Source: Betaproteobacteria bacterium UBA1934
GTDB taxonomy: Bacteria; Pseudomonadota; Gammaproteobacteria; Burkholderiales; Rhodocyclaceae
Length of the DNA stretch: 64,000 nt
Direction: 5' to 3'
Assembly: GCA_002337055.1 (NCBI GenBank)
Contig: DDFG01000005.1
Location: 1,217,654 to 1,281,653, forward strand
Shown: in pieces, positions 42,087 through 50,662 of the stretch
How the letters are laid out: the number at the start of each line of letters is the position of its first letter
Numbering within the stretch: the stretch's first letter is position 1
Made by a program: the position numbers and the translations under genes
The notes under the pieces: generated by a model
What the model was told of the DNA's origin: nothing
What the model saw: only the letters and a program-made list of their open reading frames with translations
Database searches by the model: none

Positions 42087-42345
42087 CTAAACGTTTGGCT
42101 CGCTGAATTCTTGCGCCAACAGGTCAAACACGACTCGGATGCGTCGAGCAGTGTGCAGTTCGCGGTGTGTGACAAGCCAGATCGGAAACTTGATAGGGGC
42201 AATATCATCGAGCACCCGTACCACTGTCGGCGTCAGCGCCGCGATTTCTTCCATCGTCACACCAATTCCCAAGCCTTGGCGCACCATTTGCCAAGCAACC
42301 ATGGTGTTTTCGGCCACCACACAAAAGTGCGACTCAGTCAATTGC
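42087..42345 (-). pseudogene. LysR-family regulator, C-terminal fragment only
   Basis: The last ~86 residues of a LysR effector domain remain: YGLQLTESHFCVVAENTMVAWQMVRQGLGIGVTMEEIA...FPIWLVTHRELHTARRIRVVFDLLAQEF. The DNA-binding half and most of the effector domain are gone. The fragment joins head-on to the MipA signal sequence at about 42345-42360. That is what one deletion across a divergent regulator/target pair would leave. Confidence 0.85.
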
Positions 42346-43122
42346 AGCCCGTACCTACCTCTTGCAGGCTTTGCCTTGCTCAGTGCAGCCTCATTGGCGT
42401 GGGCCGAGCCCTTGGCAGAAACCGGTGCAGCCACGAGTGGCGGCTATATAGGCTTCGGAATTAAAGCTGTGCCCCGCTACCAAGGCTCGGATGAATCCAA
42501 AACAAGAGCCTTCCCTGCCTTTGAATACCACTGGGAAAATGGAGTATTTCTCGGTGGCTCAGACGGGCTTGTCGGCTTCGAAATCAACGCAACTCGGCAA
42601 TTGCAACTCGGCATCGCGCTGGGTTTGGACGAGGGGCGCAAGGAGTCGGATTCGCGCTACCTTAAGGGCATGGGAAATCTGGATCCGCGGGGCACCTTGA
42701 ACATGTATGCCAAAGCTGCGATCAGCGACCAATTTGGGCTGAGTGCTGGTTTGCGTATGGGTTCCGGCAGATCTGGCAAAGGTAGTTTACTGAATCTGGG
42801 CGCCAACTACGGTGTCTCGCTGGCGCCTGCTACCCACATGACCTTCAATGTGGATGCTGTTTTGGCCAATAGCGACTACATGCGAGACTACTTTGGGGTG
42901 AGCGCAGCGCAGGCCCGCGTCAGTGGGCACAAACGCTACACCCCCAATTCTGGCTGCCGGGACGTAACGATGGGTATAGGCTTGCAGCACCAAATCAGCC
43001 GTGACTGGATGCTATTCGGCAAATTCAACAGCACCACTCTTTCTGGCACTGCAAAAAATAGCCCTCTGGTGCGCAAAGCTACCACTGAAAGCGCGTTTGC
43101 AGGGATAACCTATAGTTTCTAG
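42346..43122 (+). pseudogene. MipA/OmpV-family outer membrane protein lacking its own start
   Basis: The mature protein is complete: EPLAETGAATSGGYIGFGIKAVPRYQGSDESKTRAFPAFEYHW... through repeated amphipathic strands to the terminal ITYSF, a beta-barrel C-terminal aromatic. Only the hydrophobic core of the signal peptide survives (LPLAGFALLSAASLAWA); upstream the frame runs into antisense of the LysR fragment. An ATG at 42301 is in frame, but would give a poor signal peptide and has no ribosome site. It is probably not expressed. MipA proteins are outer membrane scaffolds or porin-like barrels. Confidence 0.8.
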
Positions 43123-43135
43123 CATCTGAGGCACA

Positions 43136-43166
43136 GCCCGATTCCACAGAACAAGTGGAGTCGGGC
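43136..43166. terminator. Hairpin after the MipA gene
   Basis: GCCCGATTCCAC pairs with GTGGAGTCGGGC (one wobble) around a 7-nt loop. There is no clear T run, so termination is uncertain. The rest of the gap to 43356 holds no supportable gene. Confidence 0.4.
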
Positions 43167-43356
43167 CATTATCTATTCGAAAACGCTTGTACTCACCCTT
43201 GGGCACAAACCGAACTACTGGTCCATTCAATTGGCCAATTCCGTAAGCGACCTCCCATAGCTGTCTGGCGAGTGGAGGGAGCCAGAGAGAAGGTGGTGCC
43301 CAACAAATGCCCTGGCGGGTGCCATTTTTTTGAAGCTTTTCGCATTACGCCAAAAT

Positions 43357-43381
43357 AAAAAAAGCTAGCGTATTCGCTAGC
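43357..43381 (-). terminator. tRNA-Arg terminator
   Basis: On the minus strand GCTAGCG-AATA-CGCTAGC is followed by seven T, 13 bp after the tRNA end. Confidence 0.9.
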
Positions 43382-43393
43382 TCATTGAATATG

Positions 43394-43470
43394 TGGCGCG
43401 CCTGACACGATTCGAACGTGCGACCCCTGCCTTCGGAGGGCAGTACTCTATCCAGCTGAGCTACAGGCGC
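43394..43470 (-). tRNA. tRNA-Arg (anticodon CCG)
   Basis: The 77-nt cloverleaf has acceptor GCGCCTG/CAGGCGC, anticodon loop CTCCGAA (CCG), T-loop TTCGAAT and an encoded CCA. It reads CGG codons. Confidence 0.95.
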
Positions 43471-43541
43471 GAAGGGCGCAAAGGATACCCGTTTTCGGTG
43501 CGATCGTCCATGTGTGCCGTGCGCCGGTCGTGACAAACGGA

Positions 43542-43547
43542 TATAAT
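43542..43547 (+). promoter_or_regulatory. -10 element (TATAAT) for the cytochrome c5 gene
   Basis: A consensus TATAAT lies 37 bp before the ATG. No good -35 was found at 16-18 bp, so an activator may be needed. Confidence 0.45.
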
Positions 43548-43584
43548 TTGGCACCCCCAACACTAAGGCTTCGAGGAAAAAAGC

Positions 43585-44040
43585 ATGTCCGATCCCCAGA
43601 AAAATTCTTCCAGTTCGATTCTGCTGGTGACCATTATTGTCTCCATCGTGTTGATTGCGCTGATCTGGCCGCTCTCGCAATTGGGTAAGGGAAGTACCCG
43701 GATTGACGGCAGCGCGGACGATGCCGATGCCCGTATCCAGCCGGTGGCGCGTGTCGAAGTACAAAAGGCGCCTGTGGCGGCTGCGGCTTCGGGCAAACCG
43801 CGCGACGGTGCGACCATTTTCAATACGATTTGTGGCGCTTGTCACAATACGGGCGCTGCCGGCGCACCCAAGGCGGGCGACAAGGCTGCCTGGGCGCCCC
43901 GTATCGCGCAGGGCAAGGAGGCACTGTACAAGAGCGCGCTGAACGGCAAGAACGCCATGCCGCCAAAGGGTGGGGTTGCCGATCTGAGCGAGGCCGAAGT
44001 GAAATCGGCGGTCGATCATATCGTCGGTCTGGTCAAGTAA
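43585..44040 (+). CDS. Membrane-anchored cytochrome c5-type protein
   Basis: The 151-residue protein has an N-terminal membrane anchor (SILLVTIIVSIVLIALIWPL), an Ala-rich linker and one class I cytochrome c domain (about residues 70-150). The haem motif is CGACH in IFNTICGACHNTGAAGAPK and the Met ligand lies in NAMPPKGG. The c5 type is indicated by the short domain and the GAPK.GD..AW sequence. It carries electrons in the periplasm while tethered to the inner membrane. It has its own -10 element and a terminator behind it. Confidence 0.93.
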   Translation: MSDPQKNSSSSILLVTIIVSIVLIALIWPLSQLGKGSTRIDGSADDADARIQPVARVEVQKAPVAAAASGKPRDGATIFNTICGACHNTGAAGAPKAGDKAAWAPRIAQGKEALYKSALNGKNAMPPKGGVADLSEAEVKSAVDHIVGLVK

Positions 44041-44103
44041 ATCCGCTGATACCGCCTGGTCTGACGCGACCGACTTAGCCGCGTCAACCTGAGCAACCAA
44101 TGG

Positions 44104-44127
44104 AAAAGGCGCCTTGCGGCGCCTTTT
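44104..44127. terminator. Bidirectional intrinsic terminator
   Basis: A perfect 10-bp stem, AAAAGGCGCC/GGCGCCTTTT, with loop TTGC lies between two converging genes. Confidence 0.92.
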
Positions 44128-44145
44128 CTGTCTGGGGAAGCCCGA

Positions 44146-44508
44146 TTACTTCTTGACTTCTTCCTTCTTCGGCTCGACCTTCGGGGCATCGGCCTTGGCG
44201 GGTTCGGTCTTGACGACTTCGGCCTTCTTTTCAACCGGCTTCGTCTCTTCCTTCTTCATTTCCTTCTTGTCGGCATGCTTGTGAGCGTGCTTGGCTTCCT
44301 TCTTCTCGGTCGCGGCCGGGGTGGCTTCCTTCTTCACTTCCGCCTTCGGGGCTTCGACAGCCTTCGGCGCTTCCGCCGGCTTGACAGCTTCGGCCTTCTT
44401 TTCGACAGCCGGGGCGGCAACCGGTTTGGCGTCGGTCTTGGGGGCGTCCGCGGCGTGGGCGATACCGAAAGCAGCGGCGATGGCGAGAGCGATAAGTTGC
44501 TTGGTCAT
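44146..44508 (-). CDS. Exported Lys/Glu/Ala/Pro-rich low-complexity protein
   Basis: The 120-residue protein has a signal peptide (MTKQLIALAIAAAFGIAHA). The mature part is almost only K, E, A, P, V and T in irregular repeats (EKKAEAVKPAEAPKAVEAPK), with a His-rich insert KHAHKHADKKEMKKEE near the middle. It has no folded-domain pattern and no Cys. It is histone H1- or TonB-linker-like in composition but exported, so a periplasmic disordered or metal/envelope-binding role is possible. Translation start and frame are supported by an AAGGAG site and by the signal peptide. Confidence 0.75.
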   Translation of the reverse strand: MTKQLIALAIAAAFGIAHAADAPKTDAKPVAAPAVEKKAEAVKPAEAPKAVEAPKAEVKKEATPAATEKKEAKHAHKHADKKEMKKEETKPVEKKAEVVKTEPAKADAPKVEPKKEEVKK

Positions 44509-44626
44509 TTGTCAATCTCCTTGTTCAGATCTGTCATCCGGCGCTGCGGAATTGCATCGCCTTGCTGCCAATAACGCGTCAGGTTTCAGCTGGGATGTCA
44601 ATAAAAAGGTAACCCGCTGTAACGCT

Positions 44627-46621
44627 CTATGACCGCTTTGGGGGTTTTGACAACATCGCCTTCATCGCAGCCAGGCGGTCGCTGCCGGTGGCCTTGTCCG
44701 GGGTCGTCGCGTGCTGGCCGCCGGAGAAGCGCACATCGTCGCGCCCCATCTCGGCGATGAAGCGCGAGGGTTGGCAGGGAACCAGCTCGCGCGCCAGTTT
44801 GCGGCGCTCGCAGTAGCTGATGTGCAGCGAACGTTGGGCGCGGGTGATGCCGACGTACATCAGACGGCGCTCTTCCTCGACCTTGCCGGTATCGACCGAT
44901 TCGCGATGGGGCAGGAGGCCTTCTTCGACGCCGATCAGAAAGACGTGCTTGTATTCCAGACCCTTGGCGGCGTGCAGGGTGGAGAGCTGCACCGCATCGA
45001 GGTCCGCGGCCTCCTTGTCGATCATGTTGAGCAGCGCGAGAGTCTGGGTCAGCTCGAGCAGGTTCTTGCCTTCGGCGTCACCTTTGTTGGCCAGCCAACC
45101 CATCAGTTCGCCGACGTTGGCCCATTTGCTGTCGGCGGTACGCGGCTCTTCGGAGTCGTACAACCAGGCTTCGTAGCGGATGGCGGCGAGCAGGTCGGCC
45201 AGCACGGTCTTCGCCGATTCCCGCCCCGCGCGCTGCTGCATGCGCTGAATGAAGTGGCCGAATTCGTGCAGCGGATCAAGTTGCCTGGGCTGCACGCGCG
45301 CGGCGAAACCTTGTTCGAAGAGGGCTGCAAAGAGCGAGATATGGCGCTCTCCTGCGTATTGGCCAAGGGCCTGCAAGGTGGCGGCGCCGATGCCGCGCTT
45401 GGGTGTGGTGGCGGCGCGGATAAAGGCGGGGTCGTCGTCTTCGTTGACGAGCAGGCGCAGATAGGCGGTGATGTCCTTGATCTCGGCCTTGTCGAAGAAA
45501 GATTGGCCGCCCGAGAGCAGATAAGGCACGCGCTGGTTTCTGAGCTGGGTCTCGAGCACGCGGGCCTGGTGGTTGGAACGGTAGAGGATGGCGTAATCGG
45601 CGAATTTGCCGCGATGCTCGAATTTGTGAGCGAGCAGCTTCATCGCCACCGCCTCGGCCTCGACCTCGTTATCCGGGTGGGCGCTGACATAGATCGGGTC
45701 GCCGTGGCCGAGATCGGACCAAAGCCGTTTCTCGAAAACCTTCTCGTTGTGCGCGATGACATTGTTGGCCGCCTTCAAAATGCGGACTGTCGAGCGGTAG
45801 TTCTGTTCCAGCTTGATGACCTTGAGGCGGGGAAACTCCTCCGGCAGCTTGCGCAGATTGGCAATGTCGGCACCCCGCCAGCCATAGATGGCTTGGTCGT
45901 CGTCGCCCACCGCCGTAAACTGGGCACGCGCCCCGGTCAGTTGTTTCAGGAGCCGATACTGGCAGGCGTTGGTGTCCTGGTATTCGTCGACGAGCAGATA
46001 GCGCAGGCGGTTCTGCCACTTTTCGGCGATTTCCGGATGCGCCTCGAACAGCCGCACCGGCAGCATGATGAGATCGTCGAAATCGACCGCCTGGTAGGCC
46101 TTTAGCGTGGCTTCGTAAGAGAGATAGACTTCAGCCGCCAGCTTTTCATGCTCGTCGGCCACCAGTTGGCGTGCCGCCTCGGGTGTGATCAGCGCATTCT
46201 TCCAGTTCGAGATGATCGCTTGCAGGCGGCGTAGGGCGCCCTTGTCGATGCTGCGGGCGAGGTCGCCGACGATGCCGGCGCAGTCGGCGGCATCGAAAAT
46301 CGAAAAACGCGGCTTGTAGCCGAGCGCCTTGGCCTCTTCGCGCAGGATGCGGACGCCCAGGGAGTGGAAGGTCGATATCTGGAGCGCGTCGGTCGGCTGG
46401 CCCGGCAGAAGCTTGTCGACCCGCTCGCGCATTTCCTTCGCCGCCTTATTGGTGAAGGTGATGGCGGCGATGTGGTTGGGTGCCAGCCCGCAGCCTTGCA
46501 CCAGGTAGGCAATCTTCTGAGTAATGACGCGGGTTTTGCCCGAACCGGCCCCCGCCAGTACCAGCAGGGGGCCATCGAGGTAATGGATGGCTTCGCGTTG
46601 GGGAGCGTTGAGTGCGGACAT
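44627..46621 (-). CDS. rep: ATP-dependent DNA helicase Rep
   Basis: The 664-residue superfamily 1A helicase unwinds DNA 3' to 5' and helps forks pass protein blocks. Motifs visible are LNAPQREAIHYLDGPLLVLAGAGSGKTRV (Q motif and Walker A), AITFTNKAAKEM (Ia), LLVDEYQDTNACQYRLL (II), VGDDDQAIYGWRGA (III), EQNYRST (IV), LSTLHAAKGLEYKHVFLIG (V) and EERRLMYVGITRAQ (VI). The length fits Rep (673 in E. coli) better than UvrD (720). An intrinsic terminator lies within 30 bp upstream of the ATG, and no ribosome site is obvious. Confidence 0.93.
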   Translation of the reverse strand: MSALNAPQREAIHYLDGPLLVLAGAGSGKTRVITQKIAYLVQGCGLAPNHIAAITFTNKAAKEMRERVDKLLPGQPTDALQISTFHSLGVRILREEAKALGYKPRFSIFDAADCAGIVGDLARSIDKGALRRLQAIISNWKNALITPEAARQLVADEHEKLAAEVYLSYEATLKAYQAVDFDDLIMLPVRLFEAHPEIAEKWQNRLRYLLVDEYQDTNACQYRLLKQLTGARAQFTAVGDDDQAIYGWRGADIANLRKLPEEFPRLKVIKLEQNYRSTVRILKAANNVIAHNEKVFEKRLWSDLGHGDPIYVSAHPDNEVEAEAVAMKLLAHKFEHRGKFADYAILYRSNHQARVLETQLRNQRVPYLLSGGQSFFDKAEIKDITAYLRLLVNEDDDPAFIRAATTPKRGIGAATLQALGQYAGERHISLFAALFEQGFAARVQPRQLDPLHEFGHFIQRMQQRAGRESAKTVLADLLAAIRYEAWLYDSEEPRTADSKWANVGELMGWLANKGDAEGKNLLELTQTLALLNMIDKEAADLDAVQLSTLHAAKGLEYKHVFLIGVEEGLLPHRESVDTGKVEEERRLMYVGITRAQRSLHISYCERRKLARELVPCQPSRFIAEMGRDDVRFSGGQHATTPDKATGSDRLAAMKAMLSKPPKRS

Positions 46622-46625
46622 GGGC

Positions 46626-46651
46626 AAAAACAAAACGCCCCGGCGGGGCGC
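46626..46651 (-). terminator. Terminator directly upstream of rep
   Basis: On the minus strand CGCCCC-GCC-GGGGCG is followed by TTTTGTTTTT. It ends the upstream gene's transcript, but it also occupies the place of the rep leader, 5 nt before the ATG. Confidence 0.75.
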
Positions 46652-46706
46652 TTGAGCGGCGAATGAACAGGCGCGGAAAGGAGCGGCGATTCTACCGCGA
46701 TTCCGT

Positions 46707-47024
46707 TCAGGCTTCTTCGTTGATCGGCCGGTAGGGATGCCGTCTGTCAGGTCCGTCCAGCCTTTTCAACAGGCGGTCCGCGTAGTCGCCGAGGCCGCGC
46801 AACTGTTCAACCAGCTGTGCCAGCGCCAGTGGCGGTGCCAGTTCGACGTTGGCGCTGACGGGAGGTTCTTTGCCGGCGCCGGATTCGTTCAGTTGCTGGC
46901 GCAGCGATCGCTGACCGTCCGGGTCGCTCGCGGCGCTCTCGACCACACGGCGCACATCGGCGCGGGGTGGCACGGTCCAGGGATCGGTCTGCTTTGCAGT
47001 GGTGGTCAGGCGGTAGAGATTCAT
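46707..47024 (-). CDS. Hypothetical protein
   Basis: The 105-residue protein starts MNLYRLTTTAKQTDPWTVPP after a perfect AGGAGG. It has no signal peptide or recognised domain. The second half has a helical, amphipathic segment (LAPPLALAQLVEQLRGLGDYADRLLKRLDG), which could be a coiled coil. It is Arg- and Pro-rich, and a terminator follows. The good start site is the main support that it is a gene. Confidence 0.65.
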   Translation of the reverse strand: MNLYRLTTTAKQTDPWTVPPRADVRRVVESAASDPDGQRSLRQQLNESGAGKEPPVSANVELAPPLALAQLVEQLRGLGDYADRLLKRLDGPDRRHPYRPINEEA

Positions 47025-47146
47025 GATCGGCCTCCTGACCTTGTTTACGGCCGAAATCCGGCCCGCTTGAATCGGCAGACCTCGCAAAAAACCCGTGGCG
47101 CGCCGATTGTCGCGGGGCCACGGGCTGAGCAATTCTGCAGTGACGA

Positions 47147-47830
47147 TCAGTGGCCGACGGCGCCGAACACCTTGCCTAGCAGTTTGCTGCCCGTGCCGAT
47201 TGGGTCTTTGCGGATGCTACGCTCCTGTTCGGCGATCATCAGGTAAAGTCCATCCATGGCCTTATGCGTGATATAGCCGTCGAGATCGGCGTCCTGCTTG
47301 TCGATCATGCCGACGCTCGCGGCCTTGCGGGCGACCTTGTTGTACTGATCGGCGACTTTCAGTTTCTCGGTGGCGCGCTTGACGATGGGCAGGAATTTGG
47401 CGTGAATCGGTTCCGAGGTCGTGCGCTTCATGTATTGCGTGGCGCCATCGTCGCCGCCCGTGAGGATGCCGGCCGCGTCCTGAACGCTCATGTGTTTGAT
47501 GGCGTCGACCAGAATCGGCTTTGCCTCGACCACGGCCTGTTCAGCGGCGCGATTCATGGTCAGTTCGAGTGAGTCGATCTGTTTGCCCATGCCGATGCTC
47601 TTGAGCAGCTTTTCGACCTTTTGCAGGTTGCCGGGCAACGGGATGCGAACCTTGGGGTTGCCCATGAAGCCATCCTGCTTGCCGAGATTGCTGACGGCGA
47701 ACTCGGCGCCGCGAGTGAGCGCTTCTTTCAGGCCGGATCCCGATTCCTGTGGGCTGAGGTCGGCCAACCCAAGGGCTAGGGTGGTATGGCTGGCAAATCC
47801 GAAAACGAGGGCAATAAGGAGTCGGCGCAT
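47147..47830 (-). CDS. DUF4197 exported protein
   Basis: The 227-residue protein has a signal peptide (MRRLLIALVFGFASHTTLA) and the DUF4197 pattern: GLKEALTRGAEFAVSNLGKQDGFMGNPKVRIPLPGNLQKVEKLLKSIGMGKQIDSLELTMNRAAEQAV, and a C-terminal DLDGYITHKAMDGLYLMIAEQER. The family is periplasmic and of unknown function. The ATG follows GGAGG. It is divergent from the MFS gene. Confidence 0.93.
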   Translation of the reverse strand: MRRLLIALVFGFASHTTLALGLADLSPQESGSGLKEALTRGAEFAVSNLGKQDGFMGNPKVRIPLPGNLQKVEKLLKSIGMGKQIDSLELTMNRAAEQAVVEAKPILVDAIKHMSVQDAAGILTGGDDGATQYMKRTTSEPIHAKFLPIVKRATEKLKVADQYNKVARKAASVGMIDKQDADLDGYITHKAMDGLYLMIAEQERSIRKDPIGTGSKLLGKVFGAVGH

Positions 47831-47985
47831 GTGAACCTCCAGAAGGGGGTGGAGTAGATCGGGACATTCCGTGTTCATCATAATGCCCGTCCGAGGCGTG
47901 CGCCACTTCCCATTTTGAGGTGGGTAGGCTTGGGCATTCGGCGCTGATCCGCGATAATGCTTGTTTTGGCCCACCGGAGCCCGGT

Positions 47986-49191
47986 TTGACCGCTACCGTT
48001 GCTCAATCCCTACGCCAGGACGCCCGGATTATCGGCGTAGTCGGTCTGGCGCATGGCACCTCGCATTTTTTCCAATTGCTCGTGCCGCCGCTGTTTCCCT
48101 GGCTGATGGAGGCGTTCTCGCTCGACTTCACTACCATCGGGCTGGCGTTGTCGGTGTTTTATCTGGTTTCCGGGGTGGGCCAGGCCATTGCCGGCTTTGT
48201 GGTCGATCGCTTTGGGCCGGTGCGCGTGCTGACGCTCGGCATGCTCTGTTTTCTGTTGTCGGCCATCAGTCTGGCGTTGGCGGGTGGCCTGCCCGGCATC
48301 ATGCTGGCTACCGCGCTGGCGGGCCTGGGCAACAGCGTGCTGCATCCCTGCGATTTCACGATCCTGAACCGCGAAGTGTCGTCGGAAAGGCTGGGGCACG
48401 CCTTCTCCGCGCATGGCTTGCTGGGCAACGTCGGATATGCGCTGGCGCCGATCTTTCTCACCACCCTTGCCACGTTCGCGGGTTGGCGCGTGGCGGCGGG
48501 CGCGACCGTGCTGCTGGTCTTGCCGGCCATGGCCTTGCTGTGGATATTTCGGGCCGATCTGGAGCGGACGCGCACGCACAAGACCCACGCCGAAAGTAGT
48601 GGCGGTCGCCTCGCGTTTCTGTCGTCCGGCGCGGTGTGGCTGTGTTTCGCCTTCTTCTTCCTGATCACCATCGCCTTCGGCGCTATCCAGACCTACATGC
48701 CCAGTGTCTTGCAGGGCTTGTATCAACTGCCGCTGGCGCTTTCGGCGGTATCGCTGTCGATCTACTTGCTGGCTTCCGGCGGCGGCATGCTGGTGGGCGG
48801 ATTCGTGGCGCGCAAGGCGGCCCACGATCATCAAATCGCTGCCGCGCTGACGACGGCAGCCCTGTTCGCCATGCTGCTATCCACGACCTGGGTGCCGGGT
48901 GCCTGGGTACCACCCCTGCTTGCGGTGATCGGCTTTTGTTCCGGTCTGGCCGGGCCTTCGCGTGATTTGCTGGTGCGCAAGGCCGCCACTGCGCGCTTCG
49001 GGCAGGCGGCCTTTGGCCGGGTCTATGGCTTTGTCTATTCCGGGCTGGATCTGGGCATGGCTTTGGCGCCACCGCTTTTCGGCATGTTGATGGATCGCGG
49101 CCGTCTGGTCGAGGTACTGATTGGCATTGCCATTTTTCAGGGGCTGGCCATTCTCACTGCGCTCAATGTGGGCAAGTCGGTGCGATGCTAA
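47986..49191 (+). CDS. MFS transporter, possibly fosmidomycin-resistance-like
   Basis: About 401 residues with twelve predicted membrane helices. I chose the TTG at 47986, which has GGAG 6 nt upstream; the frame is open further upstream but without membrane or start signals. The first helix GLAHGTSHFFQLLVPPLFPWLMEAF resembles the Fsr group of major facilitator carriers. The loop VVDRFGPVRVLTLG is the motif A position between helices 2 and 3. The substrate is unknown. It is followed 37 bp later by a lipoprotein gene. Confidence 0.88.
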   Translation: MTATVAQSLRQDARIIGVVGLAHGTSHFFQLLVPPLFPWLMEAFSLDFTTIGLALSVFYLVSGVGQAIAGFVVDRFGPVRVLTLGMLCFLLSAISLALAGGLPGIMLATALAGLGNSVLHPCDFTILNREVSSERLGHAFSAHGLLGNVGYALAPIFLTTLATFAGWRVAAGATVLLVLPAMALLWIFRADLERTRTHKTHAESSGGRLAFLSSGAVWLCFAFFFLITIAFGAIQTYMPSVLQGLYQLPLALSAVSLSIYLLASGGGMLVGGFVARKAAHDHQIAAALTTAALFAMLLSTTWVPGAWVPPLLAVIGFCSGLAGPSRDLLVRKAATARFGQAAFGRVYGFVYSGLDLGMALAPPLFGMLMDRGRLVEVLIGIAIFQGLAILTALNVGKSVRC

Positions 49192-49228
49192 GCTGAGCAA
49201 TGAGTTGTAGTTCTATCGAGGGTTCGAG

Positions 49229-49708
49229 ATGAAACGTATTTGCATGATTCTGGGCGCGGCCCTGCTTGGGGGCTGTGCCGCCTATAGCGGCCACGGGCTG
49301 GTGGCTGGGCAGGACGGTCTGCCGCAGGTGATTGCCTTGATGGGCCAGCCAGCAATGCAGTGGCGCGAAACGGATGGCGCGCAGGAACTGGCCTATCCGC
49401 GCGGACCAGTAAGCCCCGAGACGTACATGGTGCGGATCAGTGCCGATGGCAAGGTGCAGGCCGTGCGCAATGTGTTGACGACCGAGAATTTCGCGCGCAT
49501 CAAGCCGGGTATGACCTTGGCGGAAGTTCAGCGCATTCTCGGGCCGGCCAGCGCCGTCGATGAGTTCCCCCGTCGCAATGAGCGCGTGCGCGACTGGCCG
49601 ACCGAGGACATGGGCGATCCGGCGCATTTCCTGGTGTTGTTCGACGCCACCCGGGAGATCGTGCGAACGACCGTGATCCAGGCGGATCGGCCGCCCTCCA
49701 TGAACTGA
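49229..49708 (+). CDS. BamE/SmpA-like outer membrane lipoprotein
   Basis: The 159-residue protein has a lipoprotein signal with lipobox LGGC (Cys at residue 16). The sequence RIKPGMTLAEVQRILGPAS is the BamE/OmlA-type motif seen in many small lipoproteins. An earlier ...GQDGLPQVIALMGQPA part is a degenerate second copy of the same motif. It could stabilise outer membrane assembly, but true BamE is shorter, so I assign only the fold. A GAGATG start with GAGG context supports the ATG. Confidence 0.82.
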   Translation: MKRICMILGAALLGGCAAYSGHGLVAGQDGLPQVIALMGQPAMQWRETDGAQELAYPRGPVSPETYMVRISADGKVQAVRNVLTTENFARIKPGMTLAEVQRILGPASAVDEFPRRNERVRDWPTEDMGDPAHFLVLFDATREIVRTTVIQADRPPSMN

Positions 49709-49717
49709 TTGGCCCGA

Positions 49718-50662
49718 TCAGCCGGTGTGCGCCTCCTCGGCCTGCTTGTCGGCCCAGTAGCTTGAGCGCACCAGCGGCGCGCAGGCGGCGCCGGCGAAGC
49801 CCATTGCCTGCGCTTCGGTTTCGAAGCGCTTGAACACGTCGGGATGGACGTAGCGGCGCACCGGCAGGTGGTGATTGCTTGGCGCCAGGTACTGGCCGAT
49901 GGTGAGCATTTCGACGTCGTGCGCACGCAGGTCGCGCATGACCTCGAGAATTTCTTCGTCGGTTTCGCCCAGGCCGACCATCAGGCCGGATTTGCTGGTG
50001 ACCTGCGGGCAGAGCGCCTTGAAACGCTTGAGAAAGGCCAGCGAATGCGCGTAATCGGCCCCCGGGCGCGCTTCCTTGTACAGCCTGGGCACGGTTTCGA
50101 GATTGTGGTTGAGCACATCGGGCAGGGCCTCGCCGAGGATGTCGAGCGCCTTCTCCATGCGGCCGCGGAAATCCGGCACCAGCGTCTCGATCTGCGTCGT
50201 GGGCGAGGCGGCGCGCACGGCGCGGATCACCTCGACGAAGTGTTTCGCCCCGCCATCCTTGAGGTCGTCGCGGTCGACACTGGTGATGACCACGTAGCGC
50301 AGCTTCAGGCGCGCCACCGACTCGGCCAGATGACGCGGTTCATCCGGGTCCGGCGGCAGCGGCTGGCCGTGGCCGACGTCGCAGAAGGGGCAGCGGCGGG
50401 TGCAGATGTCGCCGAGAATCATGAAGGTGGCGGTGCCGCGCCCGAAGCATTCGCCGATGTTGGGGCAGGTGGCTTCCTCGCAGACAGTGTGCAGTTTCTG
50501 CTCCCGTAGCATGGATTTGATTTCGCCAAAGCGCCCGGCGCTGTTGCCGGCCTTGACGCGGATCCATTCCGGCTTTTTCAGCGGCGCATCGACCGGCACG
50601 ATCTTGATCGGGATGCGGGCGGTCTTCAGTTCGCCTTTTTGCTTGACGCCGCGTTCAGCCAT
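49718..50662 (-). CDS. lipA: Lipoyl synthase
   Basis: The 314-residue radical SAM enzyme inserts two sulfurs into octanoyl groups on lipoyl domains, such as those of AceF and LpdA encoded in this window. It has the auxiliary cluster CEEATCPNIGEC, the radical SAM motif CTRRCPFC and the C-terminal RSSYWADKQA with the Ser that ligates the auxiliary cluster. It starts at MAERGVKQ with GGAG upstream and overlaps lipB by 8 bp. Confidence 0.97.
   Translation of the reverse strand: MAERGVKQKGELKTARIPIKIVPVDAPLKKPEWIRVKAGNSAGRFGEIKSMLREQKLHTVCEEATCPNIGECFGRGTATFMILGDICTRRCPFCDVGHGQPLPPDPDEPRHLAESVARLKLRYVVITSVDRDDLKDGGAKHFVEVIRAVRAASPTTQIETLVPDFRGRMEKALDILGEALPDVLNHNLETVPRLYKEARPGADYAHSLAFLKRFKALCPQVTSKSGLMVGLGETDEEILEVMRDLRAHDVEMLTIGQYLAPSNHHLPVRRYVHPDVFKRFETEAQAMGFAGAACAPLVRSSYWADKQAEEAHTG

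Noticed and set aside
42139..43122. A single 327-residue MipA-like protein
   Set aside because: Its first ~70 residues are antisense of a LysR fragment, so the frame is an artefact of a deletion junction.
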